Source: JAICUF01 sp038250675
Lineage (GTDB): Bacteria > Gemmatimonadota > Gemmatimonadetes > Gemmatimonadales > GWC2-71-9
Length of the DNA stretch: 16,691 nucleotides
Reading direction: 5' to 3'
Assembly (NCBI GenBank): GCA_038250675.1
Contig: JBBSCB010000048.1
Span: forward strand, 1 to 16,691
In this document: piece by piece, positions 5,812 through 12,377 of the stretch
Layout: the number at the start of each line of letters is the position of its first letter
Position numbering within the stretch: the stretch's first letter is position 1
Position numbers and translations under genes: made by a program
Notes under the pieces: model-generated
What the model was told of the DNA's origin: nothing
What the model saw: only the letters and a program-made list of their open reading frames with translations
Databases searched by the model: none

Positions 5812-7061
5812 CGGCCGGCCGCCACATCGCGGTACAGCTCAAACAGTCGGTCGAAGACGCACTCCCATCGATGCTCGCGGGCAGCGTAGTCGCGGGCGCG
5901 CGCGCCGTACTGCTGCAGATCGCCGCCAAACAGGCCGATGGCGGCCGCGGCGAGACCGGCCGCATCGCCGATGGGATATAGCGCTCCACCGTCCGATCGT
6001 CGCACCATCTCCGGCACGCCGCCGCAGTTTACCGACAGCACCGGCGTTCCACTCGCCATCGCTTCGAGTGCGGCAAGGCCAAATGTCTCGGCCGGGCCCG
6101 GTGCCACGTAGAGGTCGGCCGCCGCCACGAGATCGGCGAGCGCCTCGCGGTCACGCTCGTATGGAAGCCAGAGCACGCGATCGGCACCGTGCAGCCGCCG
6201 GAAATGCGCCGCCGAGGGTCCGTCGCCCACGATCGCGAGCCGGGCACCGGTACGGTGCTCGACCGCGGGCCACGCGCGGATCAGCACATCCAGATGCTTC
6301 TCCCTCGCCAGCCGGCCACAATAGATCGCGAGCGGGCCGTCCGGCAGCCCGTACCGTAGCCGCGTGTCCGCCGCCCGCGTCTGCCGCCCGGGCGTGAACA
6401 ACTCGAGATCGACGCCCAGCGGCACCGTCACCGTATTGCGTACGCCCTCGCGCTCGAGCTCGGCCGCAACAAAGTCCGAAGCCACCACGGTGACCCGGAC
6501 AAGCCGGCTCACGCGGCGGACATAGGCCCAGGCGGCGCGATGACCCGCACGGCGGAGCGCACCGTCCCGGCCGGGATCCTGCGAGATCAGTCGCGGCACG
6601 TTGCCGTGATAGAACCAGACGAGTGGCACCCGTGCCGCGCGGTTGGCGCGCGCCACCACCCACGGCACAAGGAACGGGCTCCCGACCTCGATCACGTCGG
6701 GCCGCTCCCGCGCGATGATGCGAGCCACGTCATGGGAGGAGTGGAGGAACCGGTAGGGCGGCTGGGTCGGCACCGGCGGGCCGGCAAGGCGGTAGCACCT
6801 GGCGCCGTCGATATCGGAGACCGACGCGGTGGCGGCGGGTGCCACGATCGCGAGCCGGAGTTCCGAGTGCGCCGCGACGTAGCGTGCCTTCTGGAGGAGA
6901 TAGGTTCGGACGCCGCCGGTGGTGTCACCGAAGTGCTTGGTGACGTCGAGCACCGCGAACGGCGCTCCCAGGTGCGGGTCGCGAACGTGCGTCGGTCGCG
7001 TCAGTCGGAGCAGTCGCCGAGGGGATAGACGGCGCCGCAGTTGGCGCACGGGTTCTTGCAT
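5808..7061 (-). CDS. GT4-family glycosyltransferase
   Basis: This 417-residue protein is a GT-B retaining glycosyltransferase like the mannosyl- or glucosyl-transferases that act on phosphatidylinositol or diacylglycerol (PimB/MgtA group). The acceptor-side domain begins about residue 35 (AVLDVTKHFGDTTGGVRTY). The donor domain has CGRLAREKHLDVLI (248-261), IVGDGP, and the E-x7-E motif with E325 and E333 in ETFGLAALE. The first 19 residues overlap the zinc-ribbon gene in another frame and do not look like the family. A CTG codon at 7004-7002 overlaps the TGA of that gene as CTGA and would give a 398-residue protein, so the true start may be there. The donor and acceptor are unknown; the downstream flippase-like gene suggests a membrane glycolipid. 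Confidence 0.88.
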   Translation of the reverse strand: MQEPVRQLRRRLSPRRLLRLTRPTHVRDPHLGAPFAVLDVTKHFGDTTGGVRTYLLQKARYVAAHSELRLAIVAPAATASVSDIDGARCYRLAGPPVPTQPPYRFLHSSHDVARIIARERPDVIEVGSPFLVPWVVARANRAARVPLVWFYHGNVPRLISQDPGRDGALRRAGHRAAWAYVRRVSRLVRVTVVASDFVAAELEREGVRNTVTVPLGVDLELFTPGRQTRAADTRLRYGLPDGPLAIYCGRLAREKHLDVLIRAWPAVEHRTGARLAIVGDGPSAAHFRRLHGADRVLWLPYERDREALADLVAAADLYVAPGPAETFGLAALEAMASGTPVLSVNCGGVPEMVRRSDGGALYPIGDAAGLAAAAIGLFGGDLQQYGARARDYAAREHRWECVFDRLFELYRDVAAGR

Positions 7062-7189
7062 CCGCGGACCAGATCCGAGACGGCGAACCCGCAGCGCTGG
7101 CAGCGGTGCGCTGCGGGCGGGACGGCGGCCGCGATGCCGGCTCCCGCCCCGCCCGGCGCCGCCGCCAGTGCTGGGGCCAGGTCAATCAA
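7001..7189 (-). CDS. Small zinc-ribbon protein (62 residues), function unknown
   Basis: The protein starts at TTG 7189, which overlaps the stop of the metallo-hydrolase gene by eight bases. A short Ala/Pro-rich N-terminal half is followed by a cysteine-rich half: C30-Q-R-C33-G, then C44-x3-C48-x2-C51-G, and a last C60 near the end in YPLGDCSD. This looks like one or two zinc-binding knuckles, as in small structural or nucleic-acid-binding ribbon proteins. It sits between two coupled genes in the same operon, which argues that it is a real gene. I do not recognise a named family. Confidence 0.65.
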   Translation of the reverse strand: MIDLAPALAAAPGGAGAGIAAAVPPAAHRCQRCGFAVSDLVRGCKNPCANCGAVYPLGDCSD

Positions 7190-7829
7190 GGCGATACGCC
7201 CCGGTGAGAAACGGATTGGTCAGCCGCTCCACGCCGATCGTGCTCTCCGGCCCGTGCCCGCTGCGCAGCACCGTCGAATCCGGGAGCGAGAGGAAGTGGT
7301 GCTGAATGCTGGACATCAGGGTCGGGAGGTCGCCACCCGGCAGGTCGGTGCGTCCCACGGATCCGTTGAAGAGCACGTCCCCACCGAACACCGTGCCGTG
7401 TCCCACGAAGCTCACGCTGCCGGGCGAATGACCCGGCGTGTGCCGGACGGCAAAGCCGAACTCCCCGACCCGCACGGTGCCGTCATGCACTAGCGCGTGA
7501 TGGGGCTCCGGCAGCGGAGCCAGCCGCATGCCGAACCATTCACCCTGCTTTGTGATGCCGTCGTACAGCGGCCGGTCGGCGGCATGCAGATGAATCGGCG
7601 CGCCGGTCGCCTGGTGCACCGCGCCAACTCCCATCACGTGATCGATGTGGGCGTGCGTGAGCCAGATGGCGCCCAGCGTCCACGCGCGCGTATCGAGCTC
7701 GGCCAGGAACATTGCCGGCTCCTCGCCGGGGTCGATGATCACCGCTTCGCGGGTGCGCCGGTCCGCCACCAGATAGCAGTTCTGAACGAACTGCCCATTG
7801 GGCAGCATGACGACTTCCAGATCAGACAC
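7182..7829 (-). CDS. Metallo-beta-lactamase-fold hydrolase, glyoxalase II-like (GloC/YcbL type)
   Basis: The 215-residue protein has a full set of MBL-fold metal ligands: H59-x-H61-x-D63-H64 in THAHIDH, H134 in HTPGHS, D151 in GGDVLF, and H192 in SGHGPEST. The block GDVLFNGSVGRTDLPGGD-like at 150-167 is typical of the short GloC/YcbL glyoxalases, which hydrolyse S-lactoylglutathione or related thioesters. In an organism that may lack glutathione another thioester could be the substrate. The start GTG 7829 lies just inside the trxB 3' end (8-base overlap), so the two are coupled. Longer readings would run through trxB in the wrong frame. Confidence 0.85.
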   Translation of the reverse strand: MSDLEVVMLPNGQFVQNCYLVADRRTREAVIIDPGEEPAMFLAELDTRAWTLGAIWLTHAHIDHVMGVGAVHQATGAPIHLHAADRPLYDGITKQGEWFGMRLAPLPEPHHALVHDGTVRVGEFGFAVRHTPGHSPGSVSFVGHGTVFGGDVLFNGSVGRTDLPGGDLPTLMSSIQHHFLSLPDSTVLRSGHGPESTIGVERLTNPFLTGAYRLD

Positions 7830-8805
7830 CGGCCGACGCCTCTCCCGCGGCGGGCCGCACCTCCATGCCGGAGCGGCGGTCCGCGAGGAATTTCTCGACC
7901 GCGATCGCAGCTGTCGTGGCATCACCCACCGCGGTCGTGACCTGGCGGGTGAGCTGCACGCGGAGATCGCCCGCCGCAAACAGGCCGGGAATCGACGTCA
8001 TCATCCGGTCGTCGGTGATCACGTACCCGCTCGCATCGTGCTCGAAATGTCCCTTGATGAGGTCGCTGTTGGGCCGGAACCCGATGAAGATGAAGCAGCC
8101 TGTGGCGGCGAGGGATGAGCGTTCACCGGTGATCGTGTCGTCGAGTTCCAGACTGGTCAGGCCCGCGGGCCCGCCGATCAGCTCGCGGACCTGGCGGTTC
8201 CAGATCACTTCGATGCGGGGATTGGCAAAGAGGCGGTCCTGCAGGATGCGTGAGGCCCGGAACGCGTCACGCCGGTGGATCACGTACACCTTCTCCGCAT
8301 ACCGGGTCAGGTATTCCGCTTCCTCGACGGCGGCGTCGCCGCCGCCGATGACCGCGATGGTCTCACCTTTGAAGAACGCACCGTCGCAGACGGCGCAGTA
8401 GGACACGCCTCGGCCGGCGTACTCGGCCTCGCCGGGAACGCCGAGTCGGGTGGGGGTGCCACCCGCCGTCAGGATCACGGTGGGCGCCTGGAACACCGTG
8501 CCCAGCGAGGTCGTCACCCGGAAGCCGCCGTCCGCGGCACGCTCCACCGTCTCGACGTTCTCCCGCCGGATGTCCGCCCCGAACTTGACCGCATGCTCGG
8601 TCATCTTCTCGGCCAGGTCCCGGCCCTTGATGCTCACGAAGCCGGGATAGTCCTCGATCCACTCGGTGTTGAGCAGCTCGCCACCGGTGGCGCCGCGCTC
8701 CAGTAGCACCGCGCGCAGCATGCCACGGCCGGCGTACATGGCGGCGCAGAGCCCCGCCGGTCCGCCCCCGATGATGATGACGTCAAACTCGCTGCTCAGT
8801 TGCAT
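7822..8805 (-). CDS. trxB: Thioredoxin reductase (NADPH, FAD)
   Basis: The 327-residue flavoprotein transfers electrons from NADPH via FAD and a redox disulfide to thioredoxin. Visible motifs are the FAD loop GGGPAG (13-18), the active-site C137-A-V-C140-D, the NADPH loop GGGDAA (154-159) with the phosphate-binding HRR (177-179), and the C-terminal FAD motif GLFAAGD (274-280). I chose ATG 8805 because GGAG lies five bases upstream and the candidate promoter would put transcription start near 8841. The in-frame ATG at 8838 would leave almost no leader. It heads the operon that continues with the MBL hydrolase and could supply reductant for peroxiredoxins such as the one at 11062-11505. No thioredoxin gene is in the window. 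Confidence 0.93.
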   Translation of the reverse strand: MQLSSEFDVIIIGGGPAGLCAAMYAGRGMLRAVLLERGATGGELLNTEWIEDYPGFVSIKGRDLAEKMTEHAVKFGADIRRENVETVERAADGGFRVTTSLGTVFQAPTVILTAGGTPTRLGVPGEAEYAGRGVSYCAVCDGAFFKGETIAVIGGGDAAVEEAEYLTRYAEKVYVIHRRDAFRASRILQDRLFANPRIEVIWNRQVRELIGGPAGLTSLELDDTITGERSSLAATGCFIFIGFRPNSDLIKGHFEHDASGYVITDDRMMTSIPGLFAAGDLRVQLTRQVTTAVGDATTAAIAVEKFLADRRSGMEVRPAAGEASAGV

Positions 8806-8847
8806 CGCGTCTCCGCGAGTGGAGGGTTTGCCGTTCATGACCCTGAC

Positions 8848-8876
8848 AATATAGAACGCCCGGCGGTTCCCTTCAG
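8848..8876 (-). promoter_or_regulatory. Candidate trxB promoter
   Basis: On the minus strand CTGAAG (8876-8871), a 17-nt spacer and TATATT (8853-8848) are present. The -10 box is strong and the -35 box is weak. Transcription would begin near 8841, leaving a leader of about 36 nt with a GGAG site before ATG 8805. The -35 box overlaps the stop codon of the upstream gene. Confidence 0.5.
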
Positions 8877-9628
8877 ACAGCGGCGAGCGGACCCAGCGCC
8901 AGCAGACTCGCCGCGCCATGACAGGACGAGACCGTCGCGATCACCACGTCCACGGCGGCGCCACCGGCACCCGCGCCGGCCACCAGTGCATCGCCGCCGA
9001 GCACCTCGACAACATCGAACATGCCCACACCGTAGGCACGATGGCGGCAGTTGAAGATGACTGGCCCCGCCGTCGTTCGCATTCGGGCGAGTTGCGGAAC
9101 CAGCGCAGCCACCGTGTCGGCCATCTCCCAGGTGCGCGGTGCACGCGTTGCCGGACAGATCGCCGGTTCGACGCAGTGCGTCGGGCACAGCCAGTCCGCA
9201 TGGGAGAGGTAGCGCGTGCCGTCCGGGGCGGGCATGTCGTACGGCGTTCCCGCCTCGGTGTCGAGCGGCCGCGAGCGGACCGTGCGACCCGGCCACCGAT
9301 GGCCGGCCCGCCGCACGATCCATTCATACATCAAGTGCGGCATCAGGGGGGACGGAACGATTGCGTCGGCGTTGTCCGCCCCGCGCGGGCGCGCCAGCCA
9401 CTCGTCGAGAAACGCTGACCAATCGCTGGTGACGAGCTGCCGGTCCCGGGACGAAGCGAGCTCGCGCGAGGCCTGGCACTCGGGATCCCGGTCCACCAGC
9501 AACACGCGCTCGTACGTCAGGGCGCCCCGCGCGCGCGCCCGCTCGAGCTGGCGTGCATAGAACGTCCCGTAGCACCCGCCGCCGATGACGACGATTTCGC
9601 CAGCGCTAGCGGAGAATCCGTCCGCCAT
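8873..9628 (-). CDS. Rossmann-fold protein with cysteine cluster, function unknown
   Basis: This 251-residue protein starts with a dinucleotide-binding beta-alpha-beta unit: EIVVIGGGCYGTFYARQL (11-28), then an acidic strand end VLLVDRDPE (42-50), as expected for NAD or FAD binding. A central region has C148-P-T-H-C152 and C158-P with further C194 (FNCRHRAYG) and C236 (SSCHG), plus C19 and C51. These could bind an Fe-S cluster or zinc. I do not recognise the family. Its start lies inside the 3' end of the pteridine-reductase-like gene (23-base overlap) and no nearer in-frame start is evident, so it belongs to that operon. It ends 67 bases before the trxB start. Confidence 0.75.
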   Translation of the reverse strand: MADGFSASAGEIVVIGGGCYGTFYARQLERARARGALTYERVLLVDRDPECQASRELASSRDRQLVTSDWSAFLDEWLARPRGADNADAIVPSPLMPHLMYEWIVRRAGHRWPGRTVRSRPLDTEAGTPYDMPAPDGTRYLSHADWLCPTHCVEPAICPATRAPRTWEMADTVAALVPQLARMRTTAGPVIFNCRHRAYGVGMFDVVEVLGGDALVAGAGAGGAAVDVVIATVSSCHGAASLLALGPLAAV

Positions 9629-10337
9629 CCACCACCAGCGTCTGCCCGGTCATGAAGTCGCCCCGCTCCAGCAGGTAGAGCACCGCGTCGGTCGCATCCG
9701 ACGGGTGCCCCAGCCGGCCCAGCGGCGTGGCCGCGGCCAGCCGGTCCCGCTGCGCGGTGTCGCAGGACTCGGGAACGAGCACGGTTCCCGGCGCCACCGC
9801 GTTGACCGTCACCTCCGGCGCCAGTGCGCGCGCGAGCACCTTGGTCAGCATCACCACGCCGGCCTTGCTGGCCGAGTGCGCCGCGTATCCCGGCCAGGGC
9901 TCGAGGCCGCCGAGATCAGCGATGTTGACAACCTTGCCGGCGGCCGAGCGGAGCGCGGCGGCAGCCCCTTGCGTGCAAAAGAAGACGGACCGCAGGTTCA
10001 GGTCGACGATCTCGTCCCACTGCTCGACCGTGGTCTCCTCGAACGTGAGGTGCCGCATCACGGCGGCCGAGTTGACGAGCACGTCCAGGCCACCGAGCCG
10101 CTCAACGACTCGGGCCGGCAGGGCGCGTGCGGCGTGGGCGTCCTTCAGGTCCGCGCCGAAGCACTGCGCCTCACCGCCGCCGGCCACGATCTCGCTGGCC
10201 AGTGCCTCGGCTCCGCGCTTCGAGGCGTTGTAGTGGATGGCCAGGCGCATCCCGCGGCTGGCCAGTGCCGCGGCAATCGCCCGGCCCAGCCGCTGGCCGG
10301 CGCCGGTCACAAGCGCCACGCGACCGGCGAGCTGCAT
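9606..10337 (-). CDS. Pteridine-reductase-like short-chain dehydrogenase with Tyr-to-His active site
   Basis: This 243-residue NAD(P)-dependent SDR has the cofactor loop TGAGQRLGRAIA (11-22), an HYNASK segment (35-40) and NSAAV (89-93, the NAG-type motif). Pteridine reductases (PTR1, FolM) replace the usual catalytic serine by aspartate, and here D141 in VVNIAD fits that pattern. Thirteen residues later, where the catalytic tyrosine should be, there is H154 in AHSASK, with K158 in place. Y151 is three residues upstream. The downstream segment ARALAPEVTVNAVAPGTVL is also PTR1-like. A reduced pterin is a reasonable but unproven substrate. It starts two bases after the stop of the preceding SDR gene. 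Confidence 0.85.
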   Translation of the reverse strand: MQLAGRVALVTGAGQRLGRAIAAALASRGMRLAIHYNASKRGAEALASEIVAGGGEAQCFGADLKDAHAARALPARVVERLGGLDVLVNSAAVMRHLTFEETTVEQWDEIVDLNLRSVFFCTQGAAAALRSAAGKVVNIADLGGLEPWPGYAAHSASKAGVVMLTKVLARALAPEVTVNAVAPGTVLVPESCDTAQRDRLAAATPLGRLGHPSDATDAVLYLLERGDFMTGQTLVVDGGRILR

Positions 10338-10339
10338 GC

Positions 10340-11065
10340 TCAGTGACCGCCTTCGACCGACACGATCTGTCCCGTCGCCGCGCCGGGGCCCGACGCCGCG
10401 AGTCGCAGGACGGCGCCCGTGATGTCGTCGAGCTCGACGTACGTGGCGTCGTCGCCGGCCGACGACACGTTTTCGGCGGTGCGCGCCATCCCGGGCGCGA
10501 TGGCGTTGACCCGGATCCCGCGATCGGCCAGCTCCAGCGCCATGCTCTGCGTGAGACCGGCCACGGCGGCCTTGGCTGCGCTGTACACTGCGAGCATCGC
10601 CTGGGGCTTGAAGTAGGCGATGGACGCAAAATTGACGATGGCGCCGTGTGACTCTGCCAGCGGGGTGATCGCCGCCTGCGACATCAGGAACGCCGTCTTG
10701 GCGTTGATGGCGATCTCACGGTCAAAGTCCGCAACCGCCGCCTGTTCGACCGCCCCGAACGTCGTAAGGCCGCCCGCGACGTTGACGACGACATCGAGCC
10801 GGCCATAGTGCTTGAGGGCCACTTCGACCGCGAGCGCCGCGACATCGGGCTGAGTCAGGTCGCCGGCGGCGGGCCAGGCCTCGATGCCCTGGGCGACAAA
10901 CTCGCGAACCCGTTCGGCAACGCCAACCGCATTGCGATCGCAGGCCACGAGCCGCGCGCCAGCGCGGCCAAACGCCAGCGCCACGGCGTTGCCGATCTGG
11001 CCGGCACGGCCGACGCCGGTCACGATCACCACCTTGCCCTGAAAGTCGGGAGCGGTTGCGGTCAT
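10340..11065 (-). CDS. Classical short-chain dehydrogenase/reductase
   Basis: This 241-residue SDR resembles 3-oxoacyl-ACP reductases and related alcohol dehydrogenases. Seen are the cofactor loop TGVGRAGQIG (16-25), an acidic residue after beta2 (ACDRN, D43) that favours NAD, NVAGG (95-99), S148 in FASIA, and the catalytic pair Y161 and K165 in YSAAK. It ends in the usual GQIVSVEGGH. The start ATG overlaps the TGA stop of the peroxiredoxin gene as ATGA. The substrate cannot be assigned. Confidence 0.9.
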   Translation of the reverse strand: MTATAPDFQGKVVIVTGVGRAGQIGNAVALAFGRAGARLVACDRNAVGVAERVREFVAQGIEAWPAAGDLTQPDVAALAVEVALKHYGRLDVVVNVAGGLTTFGAVEQAAVADFDREIAINAKTAFLMSQAAITPLAESHGAIVNFASIAYFKPQAMLAVYSAAKAAVAGLTQSMALELADRGIRVNAIAPGMARTAENVSSAGDDATYVELDDITGAVLRLAASGPGAATGQIVSVEGGH

Positions 11066-11505
11066 GGCGGGCTCACATGTTCGAGAATGATGTCGGCGCC
11101 GGGCGCGCCGCGCGCGGCAAAGCGGACCTCGCCGCCGCGGTCAATCAGATACACGCTCCGCGTGATCATCCGGAGCATGGTGGTCGCGCCGTACGCTCGC
11201 GCGATGGTCAGCCCCGGGTCCGCCAGGAGCGGAAATGGCAGCGCCAGCCGCGCGGCATACGCCGCGTGGCGCTCAGGCGAGGCGGGATTCACGCCGAAGG
11301 GCCGAATCCCGTATGCCCGGTACTGCTCGATCTCATCGCGCACGGCGGAGAGTTGTCGGTTTCAGCCGGGGGTGTTGTTCCCCGGGTAGAACACGAGGAG
11401 GACACGGTGGTCGCGCACCTCGTCGTTGAGCCGATAGGTCCGGCCGTCGGACGCCGTCGCGGAGAAGTCGGGTGCGGCCGTGCCGGGCTGCAGCAGTTGA
11501 CTCAT
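11062..11505 (-). CDS. Selenocysteine-containing peroxiredoxin (in-frame UGA at residue 48)
   Basis: This is an AhpC/TSA-type (Bcp/AhpE-like) peroxiredoxin that would reduce peroxides. The frame runs from ATG 11505 (preceded by GGGAGGAACC) to TGA 11064-11062 and gives 147 residues if the internal TGA at 11364-11362 is read through. That TGA falls exactly at the peroxidatic cysteine of the TPGC motif (FYPGNNTPG-U-NRQLSAVRDE). The reading frame is unchanged on both sides and the C-terminal half (FGVNPASPERHAAYAARL, FPLLADPG, VYLID) is normal for the family. A SECIS-like hairpin follows. The rest of the protein has no cysteine; the place of the resolving Cys of Bcp (five residues on) is S53. Its start overlaps the PHP gene stop and its end overlaps the SDR start, both as ATGA. 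A TGC-to-TGA mutation or sequencing error is the main alternative. Confidence 0.85.
11332..11352 (-). promoter_or_regulatory. Candidate bacterial SECIS hairpin
   Basis: Starting nine nt after the UGA, the RNA can form CUC/GAG, a 2x2 internal loop, CGC/GCG, and the 5-nt apical loop CGUGC. The loop carries a G at its second position, 19 nt downstream of the UGA. Bacterial SECIS elements lie inside the coding region right after UGA and need a G at the top of a short stem to bind SelB. The fold was made by eye and is modest in stability (six pairs). Confidence 0.55.
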
Positions 11506-12377
11506 GGTTCCTCCCGTCCCGCAGTGACGGCCGGCCGCCGGGCCGCCAGCCGGTCGAGCCACTCGAGCGGCACCTCCTGCGAGCCGATCGTCGCGTGGGC
11601 CCCGTCGGCCAGCTCGTCGCCGTGCCAGTCGCTGCCGCCGGTCCACGCCAGGCCGAGGGCGCGCGCCAGGCCGAGGAGCCGTGCGCGCTGGTCCGGCGAA
11701 TGGCTGGGATGCCGCACTTCGACCGCGTCGAGGCCGTCGCGCCGGAACTTCTCCAGCACGGAGCGGGTGCCGCGGTCCTTGATGTGCGCGGCCGAGACGA
11801 CGCCGCCCACCGCGTGCACCAGGTCGGCCACGTCGCGGAGCTGGGGGAGCGCCTTGTCGACGTATGCCGGGCGCCTGCGGCCGAGATAGCGGTCAAAGGC
11901 GTCCGAGACGTCGATCGCGCTGCCCGCGTTGACGACGGCCCGCGCCACATGCGGCCGGCCGAGCGCCCCGCCGGCAGCGACCGTGAGCACATCCTCGAAC
12001 GTCAGCGAGACGCCGAGCGACTGCAGCAGGCGCACCATCTCCTGCGCGCGCCGGATGCGATCGGTGCGGCACCGCACCAGAAGTGCGTCAAGCTCCGCCG
12101 CGTCCGCCGGGAGGAAATAGCCGAGGAGATGCATCTCGCCCCAGGGCGCGGCGACGGAAAACTCGCAGCCACCGACGACGCGGATGCCCAGGCGCTCGCC
12201 GGCGGCTGCGGCCTCCGCGACTCCGGCAATGGTGTCGTGATCGGTGAGGGCGATGGCGGCGAGGCCGGCTCGTGCGGCGCGCTCCACGACCGCCGCCGGC
12301 GCCAGTCGCCCGTCCGACGCGGTGGAGTGGAGGTGGAGATCAACGGTGGCCGGCGGCCCGGAGCCCGCGGCGGTCAG
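11502..12377 (-). CDS. PHP-domain phosphoesterase, RNase AM / YciV-like, probable CTG start
   Basis: Proteins of this type hydrolyse 3',5'-nucleoside bisphosphates and trim short RNA 5' ends using a trinuclear metal site. The 291-residue length matches YciV. Metal-binding motifs are DLHLHSTASDG (H15, H17, D22), TDHDT (D46, H47), E72 in GCEFS, H83 in EMHLLGY, a histidine in AAHIKDRG, and SDWHGDE near the C-terminus. The HxH motif is only included if translation begins upstream of GTG 12287. The one plausible codon there is CTG 12377-12375, which overlaps the TGA of the preceding gene as CTGA; no ATG, GTG or TTG exists in that frame across the overlap. The 3' end overlaps the peroxiredoxin start by four bases. 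Confidence 0.85.
   Translation of the reverse strand: MTAAGSGPPATVDLHLHSTASDGRLAPAAVVERAARAGLAAIALTDHDTIAGVAEAAAAGERLGIRVVGGCEFSVAAPWGEMHLLGYFLPADAAELDALLVRCRTDRIRRAQEMVRLLQSLGVSLTFEDVLTVAAGGALGRPHVARAVVNAGSAIDVSDAFDRYLGRRRPAYVDKALPQLRDVADLVHAVGGVVSAAHIKDRGTRSVLEKFRRDGLDAVEVRHPSHSPDQRARLLGLARALGLAWTGGSDWHGDELADGAHATIGSQEVPLEWLDRLAARRPAVTAGREEP

Noticed and set aside
4808..5989. Long minus-strand open frame overlapping the flippase-like and GT4 genes
   Set aside because: It is another frame of two well-supported genes and has no domain pattern; high GC makes such shadows common.
11362..11364. Peroxiredoxin as a pseudogene or two separate genes split by a stop
   Set aside because: The stop is at precisely the catalytic cysteine, the frame is unbroken, both halves are well conserved, and the junctions with neighbours are intact. 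A single-base error remains possible and is stated as the alternative.
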